A stretch of DNA of 64,000 nt from Ampelomyces quisqualis (lineage: Eukaryota; Ascomycota; Dothideomycetes; Pleosporales; Phaeosphaeriaceae): the NCBI GenBank assembly GCA_018398575.1, contig JAGTXZ010000018.1:1302001-1366000 (forward strand), read 5' to 3'. The translations under genes were made by a program, and so were the position numbers. The notes below the pieces were generated by a model. That model did not search any database. It saw only the letters and a list, made by a program, of their open reading frames with translations, and was not told the origin of the DNA. Positions 1 through 10,542 of the stretch are shown here, one piece after another (position 1 is the first letter of the stretch; each line of letters begins with the position of its first letter).

Positions 1-1885
1 GTTGACTTTGCAAACGGTTCCAGCGTATCCATGAGTCTAGAGACATTCTCGAAGTGCATACCGCGACACACGTTGTGGAAGTCGAACCATTCAAAATCCA
101 ATTGCGTTCCCTTCCCATCAAGACCTCCATGTTCATTCAACGCTGTGGCATGCTTCTCGTACGATTCGCCAATCTTGGCCTCAGTGCCATGCTTGTCGAT
201 GAGAGAGGCACAGTAGATGTCTCCATACCGCGCAGAAAGATCAGCGAAGTGCCTCTTGAATGCGCTGGCATTTGTCTCAAAAGTACCCCAGGTGCTAACC
301 TGAGGCTTGAGGCTGTACGGAGACTGAGAGAAAAAGAGCGGTATAGAGCCGCGACATTGCATGTACGAGAAGAGTGTGTCCTGCGACGTACTCCAAGTCG
401 GCGAAGAAAGTATTTGCTCGGTCTCGACGGAATTCGCCGTATTGCCCTCATCGTCTGTGCCTCGTCGCAAATAACGGAGACCGGCTCGCTTAGTAGAACG
501 TCGAGATATCAGGGTCAGGAGGAAGTCTTTCGTATCTGAACTCTCGGGTGGCGGAGTGTCTGTATGTGTATCCGAGTCCGTCTCTGCTGCTTTCCTCTGC
601 TTTTCATGCCATGACTCTAATTGTATATCGTCTGGGGTTATGGATGGATCTATTACAGCGCTGCTAGGTCGAGTATCTGAAACCTTGATGGTGAAGGGTC
701 TTTGTCCAACGAAGCCTTGGATGATTGGAAGAACGAAAGAGTGCTGACCAGCATCTATGAAGGGTGCAATGACGTGCTGATTCCAGAAGAACTAAATCCC
801 GTGTAAGCATGAGTTTTGTAGTGTATGAGCGGGATCCGTACTTACCAGAGGATCAAATTGTTTGAACAACGGTAAGCTAGAATTTGGACACACGATGCCA
901 ATACCATGGGACAGATCGTAGTCGTAGGAATAGAAGAAATTCCCAGACGAAAAGTACATGCGTGTGGTCTGAAGGATCTTTGGCAGCAACGCTGTTGTGG
1001 TAGCATCCTTTTGTCCTTGGAGGGCTTTTGGAATGTCCTCGGGCTTGACGTCGTCTGGCGCAACCTTCTGATGGGTAGGCAAAGATGCCGAGTCCGTGGA
1101 TACAGGGTCCTTGGAGGGCTGCTCTTCGATCGGAAGCGATGCAACATTCTTTGGCGCGCTTGCTGCCGCATTCTCCGACGAGCCCAAACCTTGGGCTCGC
1201 CTACTGTCGGCACTCCAGCCCTTCCCAGAGAACCACTTCGCGGCAAAGCGGCCGTAGACGCCTTTACGCTGTATGACATCGGCAGCCACGCTCGTGTCGC
1301 GCTGCGACTGGGTCTTTTGCCCGGTGACCGGGTTGGTGACCTCGCTAGACACAGTTGCGCCATCCTCGATCAACGAGTCTGTCACACTGGGCGCGTCGTC
1401 CTGGTCCTCGCTGTCAGCATCTTCTTGCCCAGCTGCCTGCGCCTTGTTGCATCGCGGCACATGTGCACGCGCGATCGCAATGGCTTTGTCGGCTTCGGCC
1501 TGCGATGAGAGCGGAATCAGGGTGACGTCGGTGATGTTGTAGATGGGCTTGCCGCGTATCTGAGCCACGTGCTCCCGACCGGTTATGGATATCAAGAACA
1601 GACATGTCGCCACTTTGAGCAGCCCTGTGCACCCTGCATCAGCTTGTGTCGAAGCAATTGGCACGCAAGCATGATGAATCCCGCACCAATAATGCCATGC
1701 GCCTCGACCCATGTCGGCGCAGAGGCTTCTTCCCGCCGGTCTTTGAGCAGTGGTCCTACATTTCCCTGGTAATCAACCTTGATAGCGTGCTGCGTCGCGG
1801 GCGGGTGGTTGCGCGGCGGGGCAGGCTGGAGGATCAGACCATCAGCAGCCGCGAAGATGAGCAGCTTCCGGACGAGATTCGGCAT
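1..1885 (-). CDS. SAC-domain phosphoinositide phosphatase, N-terminal part (cut by window edge)
   Basis: Exons are <1-791, 846-1633 and 1687-1885 (complement), with introns of 54 and 53 bp; phases match. The start at 1885 gives MPNLVRKLLIF, which fits the conserved start of fungal SAC proteins better than an upstream in-frame ATG. Visible SAC landmarks are the YDL segment before the second intron, FFWNQHVIAPF directly after it, a GTDDEGNTANSVETEQI block and RGSIPLFFSQ. These follow the order seen in Sac1-type enzymes, which remove phosphate from PI4P and related lipids on ER/Golgi membranes. The catalytic CX5R loop and any C-terminal membrane anchor lie beyond position 1. A Ser/Asp-rich insertion of roughly 130 residues interrupts the N-terminal half. 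Family is firm; the subfamily (Sac1, Fig4 or INPP5F-like) is not settled. Confidence 0.85.
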
Positions 1886-2979
1886 CTTCACTGCAGCGGC
1901 CCTTGCGCACCAAACTGGTGGTGATTCGGAGATAGCGACACGGCCATGGAGCATGCAGGCGTGATGCTGGTAGCGTTCGGGCGACCGATGACGTTGTTCA
2001 CACACGCCAGCCCTCGTTTTCAACGTGACCCCACGCTCGCGAGACCGCGGCGGAACGTCTCCTGGCCAGCGATGGAGATTCAGTGTCCTGCAGAGTTACG
2101 TTGACGGCGGACTCTGCTGGCGCCGCTTCATATGAGACTCCTGACTGATGTATCTCACATATCAGGCGATTCGGAGAAATGCGGCCAATCAGCAGCTGCT
2201 TACATAACCTGTGATCTTGGCAGATGGAGGCTGAGATGCAGCCAATCACAGCGCGGCTGTCCGCGCCTCGCCGGCGTTAAGCAACAAGTTACGGAGCTGT
2301 TTTCACACACGCCTGGTCGGCACTCGGAAGTACTGTATGCTAACCATCATAGACTTCTTGCTTGAATCAAATGCTAAGATGCAGATTGCGGCATTTTTAG
2401 AGTTCCCTGTTAAGGAAAGCAACGCGAGATTATGTTTAGTATAGCAAAAACGCTTATTTGCAACACTAAAAACAGTAATAAGATCGTCTACATACTGTCT
2501 TATAAGCTGCCTTACATAAAGCGTGTAGATGGCTTTGATAATGGCTAGGGTGTGGCCCACGAGCGCCATGTCAGAATCTCTTAGGTAAACCGTAAGGGCC
2601 TACAAACGTGGACTTGGCGTTCAAAATAACGCCTAGAAACACCTCCATACCAGATGCGGCTGTTACCAAGCACAGTGAGCTCTGCGAAAACGGCACAGCG
2701 GTGACACAGGAACTCGTGAACAAGGGCGACATCCCTAATGAGACTGTCAAGAACAGCACGACGGAATCGAAAGATATAGCTTTCAAGAGCGGATCACAGA
2801 TGATTAGCACGGGCCTCACAGTCTACAAGATGAGTGTGCGCCGGAGCCGGGATTTTGGCTGTTCAATGCGAAGGTACGAGAGTCGCGCGGTGCAACCCCA
2901 TCACCGCGCCAAAGGGCTGCACCGATGACCATTGAGAGGAAATCTACAACCGAAATTTCTTGAATGATCTATACATCGA
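1886..2979. other. Gene-free stretch between the SAC gene and the first regulator
   Basis: This holds the presumed promoter of the SAC gene (1886 to about 2250) and no convincing coding region. Positions about 2370-2570 are richer in A/T and TpA than the flanks and may be a small old repeat fragment, but I could not match it to anything else in the window. Reading frames here are short and lack family motifs. Confidence 0.5.
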
Positions 2980-4723
2980 TCAAAAAGGCAAACTAGCAGC
3001 CAACATGACCAAGGCGCCCAAACCATCAATCCCCGCACACCACTCCGTCCAATTCCTACTGCTCTCCGCATCCTCCAGCTCTTCGCTCCAAGACGCGTCG
3101 TCCCCGACCAAAGTATAAGCGTTCAACTTGGTCATTTTCCCGCCCGGCTTAATCCCAAATACACCGTCGTCCCAGGTCCCAGCCGCCAACCACTCCATCT
3201 CATCACGCGCTTCCCAGAGCAATTTCCGACCGGGTAGAGGCGCGAGAATGAACCCGTCGACAAGGACGCATGGACCTGCAGGTTCAGTGGAGAAGAGTAG
3301 AGCGATTGTGCGGAACGTCAGGACCATTCTAATCGTCCCAAGGCCATTAGCTGATGAGCAATGCGGTAGGCTACGAGGTGTAAAGAAATAACCGTACTGA
3401 CCTTCGCCGCGATTCCTCAAAAATCCAATCTTCATGTGTCGAGCCGTGGCAGCACCCAAGTGGGGATGTACAGTCCAAGTGTCCGATTTTCGTACTCGTC
3501 GCGCGGCCTAGGATCTTTGGAGCACGTTAGCTACGCTGTGTTGCAGGCTGTGGTGGAAGGGTTGATAGGATATGTGTATCACATACAAACATAGTAGATA
3601 GCAGTAAGACGTCGAGAACATTGTCTTTTGTTTCGCCTTCTTGGAGACGGAGGAGCATGTAGATAAGCAGTGCTTGCATGGACGCGAGTAAGTCCCATTT
3701 ATCAAGACTGGAGCACTGCGTCAACATCAATGTATTAGTCTTGGTCTTCTTCCATCAGTAAAGGGAAAGTAAGGATCGTACCTGAACACTTAATCTCTCG
3801 CACTCCAACCGGACATTTTTCCAGAGTAGTTTCTTGCTACCTTTGACGCCGCTCACGAGCATTTGTACTAAACTGGCGCAGGTATCGAGGGATTCTAGGG
3901 ATCTGCTAACAAGGAAAGAAGAATGTATAAATGGCGGTGGATTCTTGGGGTCGCCAAGCATGATTGGGTAGGAAGTTAGGATGCGCAGCATCATGTTTGC
4001 AGTCTGATTCCTGACGCCTTTTGTAGTGCTCGAGGGTCTTTGAGTGAAGGAGCGAACGTTGTACGTTGGCATTGTAGAGATGAATGTTGGTGTTGAAGAA
4101 ATGCATGTGAACGCGCGCGCGTCGTTGTTGGGTGAAGGGAGAGCTGGACTGGGAGAGTTTAGAGCAGTTGGTTCGGGGATGGAGTAGTCAAAGCTCGAGG
4201 AACTTTGTTCTCCGATGGGTGCTGGGTTCCATGGGACAAATTCAGAGAAGTCGAAGTCTGCTGAGAGATCGTTTTTGGCTATATCCGAGCTCTCATACAT
4301 GGCTGGTGTTTGTTCAGGCTCGTTTAGCGATTCATTGGCAGCGTTGGTGTTCGACAGACGTCTCGCAATAGTGATAGTTCCAACATTGTTGGTCAGATGA
4401 CCTTCGGTCACACTAATTTTGCGCGCAGCGTCACATCGTAGGCCTTTTTCTGTACATCTCGAGCAATTGGGGAGCGTGTTGTCGCATCGGAGCTTGGCTT
4501 TGGCGCACGCTGCACAAGATCGCGAGCGGCCATGGTGAGCGTTTCCCTTGCGCGTGCGACAGTAGTATCGATGTCTTTTCAAAGTTGAATCTACAATGAG
4601 TAAGTTATAGGCTGACGGTATAATCATTGCAGTATGACATCGTCAAATGATCGGCGTACCCTTGTTGAACGGTTTGTTACACAGTTCGCACCGCAGCACT
4701 ATCATTTGTTGATCACTGGACAT
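2980..4723 (-). CDS. C2H2 plus Zn(II)2Cys6 dual-finger transcription factor (487 aa)
   Basis: Five exons: 4660-4723, 3782-4590, 3587-3715, 3402-3514 and 2980-3328 (complement), totalling 1464 nt in one frame; introns are 69, 66, 72 and 73 bp. Residues about 12-35 make a C2H2-like finger (CELC, then LKRHRYYC), directly followed by a six-cysteine cluster (SCAACAKAKLRC, then CSRCTEKGLRC). The middle is Ser/Pro-rich. The C-terminal half has the motifs usual in this fungal regulator class: a helical LLASMQALLIYMLLRLQ stretch, EDWIFEESRRR spanning the fourth intron, and LLWEARDEMEW. Such dual-finger proteins are nuclear regulators often placed beside small metabolic gene sets. Here the gene is divergent from the dehydrogenase at 5172. 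Its targets are unknown; control of the neighbours is inference. The exon starting at 3514 is the least certain junction. Confidence 0.85.
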
Positions 4724-5171
4724 TTTGAAGTGAATAGCGTCAATGCGGTTGTCAGAATGCGCTTCCTGGAACAAAGTGTCATGGTCGGAGGTAGTGCTGG
4801 GCATTTGTCAGCCTGAATATCTCGTCTGCAAACGTACTAGCTCTCGGACGGTACAGTTTGTAGACTTGTTCCACTGGCCGCCTGGCGTCTCATTGGCTCG
4901 TACACTCCACAGCATTACAAGTTTGTACTGCTAGGTTACGAAAGTTGATGCTCAACCAGCAATGCTGTTAGAAGACGCTACAATTTTGCATAGGCTGCTT
5001 GTCAATCGGTTGACCATGTCATTGCTCAAGTGTCAGTATAAAATACCACAGAACTTTCAGCAAATGTTTTCATCAACACACTTAGACCAAACATTCGAAT
5101 ACACTTCTACCAAACATTCCAATCCAACTTCAGGTTCTGCCATTCGTGGAAAAATTGCAACATCTTCAGAA
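4724..5171. promoter_or_regulatory. Shared divergent promoter, regulator / dehydrogenase
   Basis: 448 bp separate the two start codons. A TATA-like TATAAAAT lies at about 5037-5044, some 130 bp before the dehydrogenase ATG. An inverted CCAAT (ATTGG) lies near 4891. I see no clear paired CGG triplets that would mark a Zn2Cys6 operator. Confidence 0.4.
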
Positions 5172-6095
5172 ATGACTGCACCACTCAACTCCCCCACCAA
5201 AACCTTCCACAAAACAACCTACCCCTCCCTCGACCCAACCCTCCCCGCCCTCTCCGCTGCAGGCAAAACAATCGTCATTACCGGCGGCGGTACCGGCATC
5301 GGCGCTGAAACAGCTCGCTACTTCGCCCTTGCAGGCGCCAGCCGGATCGCGCTCCTTGGCCGCCGCGAGCAACGGCTTCTCGAAACGAAAGCTTCCATCG
5401 GCGCTGAAAGTCTAGGGACACAAATCCTGACTCTACCCGTCGATGTGACCGATTCCGCCGCCGTGTCCGCTGCCTTTGCAAAGATTGCTTTGGGTGGGAA
5501 AATCGATGTCCTGATTCCCAACGCCGCAGTTACAGGCGCTCTCGGACCACTCGGCACACTTTCGCCAGCGGAATGGCTGGAAGGCATAGTCACAAACTTG
5601 GCAATGAGCATGAACACTCTCTCTGCGTTCCTGCCGCATGCCGCTGAAAGGGCAGTGCTTATCGAAACCAACTCGGCAGTCGCACACATGGATATCGTGC
5701 CTGGCTTTAGCTCGTACACGGTTGCGAAATTCGCGATTGCGCGATTCTATCAATGCGTTGCGTTCGAGCTCCCGAGTCTACGCATTCACTCCGTCCATCC
5801 CGGCGCCATCGACACGGAAATGTCGAGGGGAGCGGGATATAAAGCGAAGAGCGAGAGCGAGGCGGAGGGCGAAGAATTTCAATGGAAGGGGGAGGGCGCG
5901 GAGACGCTGAGTGAGCAGGACCATGTGGGTTTACCAGCGAGTTTTTATGTGTGGCTTGCAAGTGAGGAAGGTGAATTTTTGAGAGGCAAGTTTGTGTGGG
6001 CGAACTGGGATGTGGAGGAGCTCAAGGGGTTGAGGGAGAAGATTGAGGGGAGTAGGTGGTTGAGTGTGGGGTTGCAGGGGTGGCCGTTTGCCTAG
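5172..6095 (+). CDS. Short-chain dehydrogenase/reductase (307 aa)
   Basis: A single-exon SDR. The reading frame opens at 4962, but the ATG at 5172 (MTAPLNSPTK) fits the family length and lies downstream of the TATA-like box. The Rossmann glycine motif TGGGTGIG is at residues 37-44, the NAA motif at 117-119, the likely catalytic Ser at 168 and the YxxxK motif at Tyr182/Lys186, so the enzyme looks intact. It should use NAD(P)(H) to oxidise or reduce an alcohol/carbonyl; the substrate cannot be read from sequence. It is divergent from the dual-finger regulator and convergent with the amidase (145 bp between stops), which suggests but does not prove a small co-regulated group. Residues about 225-245 are a Glu/Lys-rich insertion. 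No signal peptide is seen; probably cytosolic. Confidence 0.88.
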   Translation: MTAPLNSPTKTFHKTTYPSLDPTLPALSAAGKTIVITGGGTGIGAETARYFALAGASRIALLGRREQRLLETKASIGAESLGTQILTLPVDVTDSAAVSAAFAKIALGGKIDVLIPNAAVTGALGPLGTLSPAEWLEGIVTNLAMSMNTLSAFLPHAAERAVLIETNSAVAHMDIVPGFSSYTVAKFAIARFYQCVAFELPSLRIHSVHPGAIDTEMSRGAGYKAKSESEAEGEEFQWKGEGAETLSEQDHVGLPASFYVWLASEEGEFLRGKFVWANWDVEELKGLREKIEGSRWLSVGLQGWPFA

Positions 6096-6240
6096 AAGGT
6101 TGAAAGGCGTTGGAGGAGATGGGTGTAGCACTGGTTAGGGGTTGTAGAAGATTGAGAATAGACATTCGGTTGATATTTGATCGTGCATGAAATGGCATGG
6201 GAAAGGTCTGTGTGGAATTTGCGCCTGTTGCAAGACTCAC

Positions 6241-8039
6241 TTACAGCTTCGCATTTACGCGACGATTTCCTTTCAGCGCCTCGTCAATTACGGACATGGC
6301 CTGCACCAGATTTTCTTCTTCCAGCTTTGGCGCTACAACCTGCACGGATAGTGCAGTGCCGAGATACACTGAGCGGTCAAAATTCGTCCCTGCATCTTGT
6401 CAGCAACGAATTGGTACGTTGACATTCAAATGCACTCACACAGTTCTCTATTCGCCTTATCCCAACTACTCAAGGCCTTGGTGTCTGCCATTTCACCCTC
6501 CATGTCTGCTCTTTCAAAAGTTCTTACAGGCACCACACCAGCGGGATAGTCCAATAACACAAAAGAGCTCGTGTAACTGACTCCATTCCACCTATCCACT
6601 GGAGGAACAGGATGCGGCGCAACAGGGCAGATGAAGGCGTCAATCTCACCATGCTGGTCCCTCCATATGGACAGAAACTTCTTGCGCAATTCTCCTCGCT
6701 TGCCATGTAGTTCCCGCGTCTTTGTGAGTTCGAGCGGTGCTTTGCGCCTCAATCGGGTTGAGAGCCACGGCGAGAGGGGCTCGTTGGCTAATTCGAGAAG
6801 ATCAAACATTGCGTTGCCACCCTCGACGACAAACATGGCGTTTGCAAGCGACTGACATTGTGAGAAGAGGGGCGTGATGTCCATCTCCACTACTTCGACA
6901 CCACCTGATTGAAGCTTCGTCTTCACCTCGTCCAGTAGTCGCACTATCGGCGGATGCGGATCAATCACACCATCTCTTCGCACGAGGCCGATCCTCAAAT
7001 TCCGCCCGAACTCTCCCGATGAAGCAACATACGACCATGGCAAAGGAATGACGTCTGTATCTTTTGTCCATGGTTTCTGCTCTGAGACAGCGCGGAAGAA
7101 CAAGTCGATATCGCGCATCGAATGTGCGAGTGGGCCTGCGCTTGCCGGAAGCCCCATCTTGGCGGTTTCAGCAGGAGTACCACCTTCTTGACCAGCAAAA
7201 GGTATGCGCTCCCAGCTCGGCTTGATGCCAAACGTGCCATTACACATGGCTGGGATGCGGATGCTGCCACCGACGTCGGTCCCGACGCCTAAGACAGAGC
7301 CACGCATTCCGAGCAGAGCACCTTCGCCGCCCGAACTTCCGCCTGGTGTGACGGCAGTATTGAAGGGGTTGATTGTGCGGCCAAAAACGTTGTTGTGCGA
7401 GTCCAATGCCATGAGTGTCTGGGGAATGTTTGTCTTGCAATAGAGCACTGCACCAGCGTCCAAGAGGTTGTCAACCAAGACAGCATTCTCGGTGGCTGGG
7501 TTAAAACACAATGCAGCGAGACCTATGGATGCATCATAGCCACGGACCTTGAATGTATCTTTGAGAGACACGGGAACACCGTGCAGTGGGCCAAGAGGTG
7601 GCTTCTTGGCGTCTAGATGCGCGTCCAGTTCTGCTGCACGCTCCAAGGCATCGTTGAAGAATATCTCTGTTAGGCAGTTTGTGAGCTGGTGGGCAATGGC
7701 AGCCCTCTGTGTTTGAATCAGATAGATGTGTCACTTTGCTAATAGAGTGCTACCGACCTTGCAGAAGGCCCTTGTGACGTCGATGCATTTGAGCTTCCTC
7801 GATCGGACTGCCTCTGCAAGTGCAGTTGCATCGTACTTCTCCGTGATGGTGATTTCCTTGGCGGACAGAATACCGCATTTCCGAGGGACATGGATGTAGT
7901 TGGTGACATGCGAGGCCGGCAAGCTGCTCAAACGCCACTCGGGTGGTATTCTCCCATGCTGTTCATCCTTCTTCTGCAACGACACGAGCTGCCATCTGGC
8001 TGGGGCTTGAGATTGAGGCTCGGCCTTGGCTTTTGACAT
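6241..8039 (-). CDS. Amidase-signature hydrolase (565 aa)
   Basis: Exons 7758-8039, 6440-7706 and 6241-6389 (complement); introns of 51 and 50 bp; 1698 nt in frame. The start at 8039 (MSKAKAEPQ) is preferred to an upstream in-frame ATG at 8132 because the extension is low-complexity. The amidase-signature Lys-Ser-Ser triad is present: Lys143 in VSLKDTF, the cis-Ser at 218/219 in GGSSGGEG, and Ser242 in GTDVGGSIRIP. The spacing is close to that of animal fatty acid amide hydrolase and fungal acetamidases. It hydrolyses a carboxamide to acid plus ammonia or amine; substrate unknown. The last exon completes the conserved C-terminal region (LGTALSVQVVAPKLEEENL), confirming the splice at 6390-6439. 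It is convergent with the SDR. No signal peptide is evident. Confidence 0.9.
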
Positions 8040-8705
8040 GATGACGGTGTGAGAGAAACTGGGTGGGGGAGAGAAACATGGTGATGGAGGTAAAGCGGGA
8101 TAGGCCGAGGTTGGGTTGGCCGAAACAGGCATAGGCTAGGAGGCTAGGCGGCGCTAGACGAACTACTGTAGTTGTGGTGCAGCGGACGTCGCAGGCACGA
8201 CGTTAAACGTGTTTACAATGGATTAGCATCATTATTAACTAGGCCTAATAGTGATTTTAATATTATTACAAGCAGCAAGCCAGTGTGTAAGGCCTAAGTA
8301 GTAGGTGTAATGAAGCACGGGGTTGGGAATGTGTTTGAACTGTGGTTGGCGCACTATCCTAAACACAGCCTAGCAGCTACGCTAACCAAATCTCAAGTCG
8401 ACCGAGGTACAACCCATGGTCAGTTGACCTGCCGCCTGTCGTAGGCATGGACAAGATGCCAGCGATGCCAGCGGAGCGTGCAGACCATGGCCAGCAAGAA
8501 GCGCGTAGGCAGCGGCCAGCATGAAGTATAAGCAAAGGCGGTCACATGTCCACGCGCCTGCGATTCATGACGCTGCTGATTTCCGGTCCAAAAGAGGAAA
8601 GGCGCGGCCTGGGTCCCTGGCACATTCTCCAGGAAAACCTGTCGCGGACCTCCCGACATCGAACAACGACACCAAGCCATTGACGTCTCGTGTTGGCCGT
8701 CACGC
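8040..8705. other. Intergenic stretch, amidase to EBP gene
   Basis: It contains the amidase promoter and no supported gene. Positions about 8210-8330 are unusually A/T- and TpA-rich against the flanks and look like a small decayed repeat, but I found no homologous partner inside the window. Confidence 0.4.
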
Positions 8706-8774
8706 GACGCTCTCCTGCCCTTCTCCATCACCGCCCTCCTCCATCACCCCCTCCTTCATCCCCCTCCACTCACA
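8706..8774 (+). promoter_or_regulatory. Pyrimidine-rich 5' leader of the EBP-family gene
   Basis: The 65-70 bases before the ATG are almost wholly C and T on the coding strand (runs such as CCTCCTCCATCACCCCCTCC), ending in CACAATGG. CT-rich leaders of this kind often surround transcription starts of highly expressed fungal genes. The exact start site cannot be seen. Confidence 0.5.
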
Positions 8775-9567
8775 ATGGCCGCCGGCAACTTCACGCTCCT
8801 CCCGGGGCAGGTGCACCCCTACTACCCCATGGAGGCCCACATTGTCGGCTACCTCGCCAACAAATGGAACACGCTGGAGCTGGTCAGCATGTTCGCCGCC
8901 GGGTGCGCCGCCATCTTCGGCGTCACGCTCGTCCTCGTCAGGAAGATCAGGCCGACGCTCAGCAACGGCGACCTGGCGACCATCATGTGGTTCGTGCTGT
9001 GCGGCTGCATCCACTCCTTCTTCGAGGGCTACTTCGCCTACAACTTCCGCACCATGGGCAGCATGCAGGACCTGTTTGGCCAGCTGTGGAAGGAGTACAG
9101 CCTGAGCGACTCGCGCTACCTCACCCAGGACGCCTTTGTGCTCTGCATGGAGACGGTCACTGCCGTACGTTCCCCAGCATCCCCTTCACATGTCCACACG
9201 CATGGCTGACACGCGGCGACAGGCCTTCTGGGGCCCCCTCTCCTTCGTCACCGCCGCCCTCATCGCCTACGACCACCCCGTCCGCTACTCGCTCCAGCTC
9301 ATCGTCTCGCTCGGCCAGTTCTACGGCGACGTCCTGTACTATGCGACCTCCATGTTCGACCACTACATCCTCAATGTCACCTATTCGCGCCCCGAGCCTG
9401 CCTACTACTGGGGCTACTTTGTCCTCATGAACGCTTTCTGGATCGTCATCCCTGGCTGGCTCATGATCCAAAGCGTCAACGCGACATGGAGCGCATTCAG
9501 CGCCGTCAACGATGCCCACAAGTTGTTGGAGAGGGTTGGACGCGCGAACGGCAAGAAGGTCAATTAG
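8775..9567 (+). CDS. EBP: EBP-family sterol isomerase (emopamil-binding protein, 244 aa)
   Basis: Exons 8775-9164 and 9223-9567, one 58-bp intron, 735 nt in frame. The protein has at least four hydrophobic membrane spans, at residues about 36-55, 67-85, 130-150 and 195-215. The family's acidic/His residues are present: His80 and Glu84 in the HSFFEGYF motif, Glu107 in KEYSLSDSRY, and Glu126 in METVTA just before the intron, followed by FWGPLS. EBP proteins move the sterol double bond from C8 to C7 in the ER membrane. Yeast uses the unrelated Erg2 for that step, so in a fungus this may be a parallel or lineage-specific sterol enzyme. The splice leaves ETVTA-AFWGPLS, one Ala more than I would expect; the acceptor could differ slightly. 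Confidence 0.87.
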
Positions 9568-10542
9568 ACAATTTCTGTCCATGTATAGACCAGGACTTGC
9601 AATGGCATACCATGGGAAACACATTTGCTGGGCGTAGGCATTTTGTTGTTATGCATCGTTACCACGGGAACTGGATAATTTGGACACGCAAGCGATGCGT
9701 ACGTAAGCCCAATGGCTCTTTAGTCAATGCAAGAAATTACTACATAGCCCCCTCAATCTGACCTCGCCAGCCAGGCGATAAATCGCACTTGGTACAGCGG
9801 CGACAGCCCAAGTCAGCGAATGGACCCTGCACGACATAATCTGCTTAAACGGACACCCTGGGTGACAGTGGCTGTCCCCATGACGCTTTACCGCATAGAG
9901 AAACAAGTCCGCCAAGCAAAGCGTAACACCAAGACCTTTGGCACTACATTCATGCAACGCTTAGATACACCAATCCATCCCGAGTTGAAAATATCTCCTA
10001 TTTCCGTTATCTGCTTTTTAATCTCTGTATAAAGCCGGAAACCTGCACTTTCCCCTCATCCTCCACCGCCGCACTCGCAGCAGATATCTGCTGCCCCGTC
10101 AGCAACAACTGCTACGAATCCGCCATATGCTGCATCATCGACCTCGAAGAGAACTCCTGCTGCAATGACACATGATACCCGAGCACAAGGCTTTATCGAT
10201 GCCGCGTGCTCCGGTGACGCAGTGACGGCGGCTAATCTGAATCCGCGCACTGTGTGTTTAAGCTATAGCGCCGAGCTGCAGTACGATCTATGATGGTTTA
10301 CCGAAACCGTAGTCCCCGACCTCACTTGTCGACGAATCTTGTTGTCTCTTGGATCAGCTATTGCAAGCGAATAACCGTTCGTGTTGGACAGTGCATTGTT
10401 GCCATTGAATTCGCATACTCATCTTTTGATTCTTGGCACGCAAACTTCGTTCAATGCGGGATCGGATCTACGTATCCGCCAACCAGCACCCAGACTTATC
10501 CTATCCTCCCTAGCTCATGGAGGTTTTCTGGGGCCTTTGATG
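9568..10542. other. Intergenic stretch with a possible tiny Cys-rich reading frame
   Basis: No supported gene. The plus strand at about 10,041-10,175 reads, in one frame, a stretch with three CC pairs and one single Cys in under 30 codons, ending at a TGA at 10,173. I found no start codon or splice acceptor that convinces. It may be chance or the last exon of a small secreted protein. Confidence 0.3.

Noticed and set aside
906..1508. 200-codon plus-strand frame
   Set aside because: Antisense shadow of the SAC-domain gene.
8690..9430. 246-codon plus-strand frame overlapping the EBP gene
   Set aside because: Off-frame shadow rich in Pro/Arg/Ser; the EBP frame carries all family motifs.
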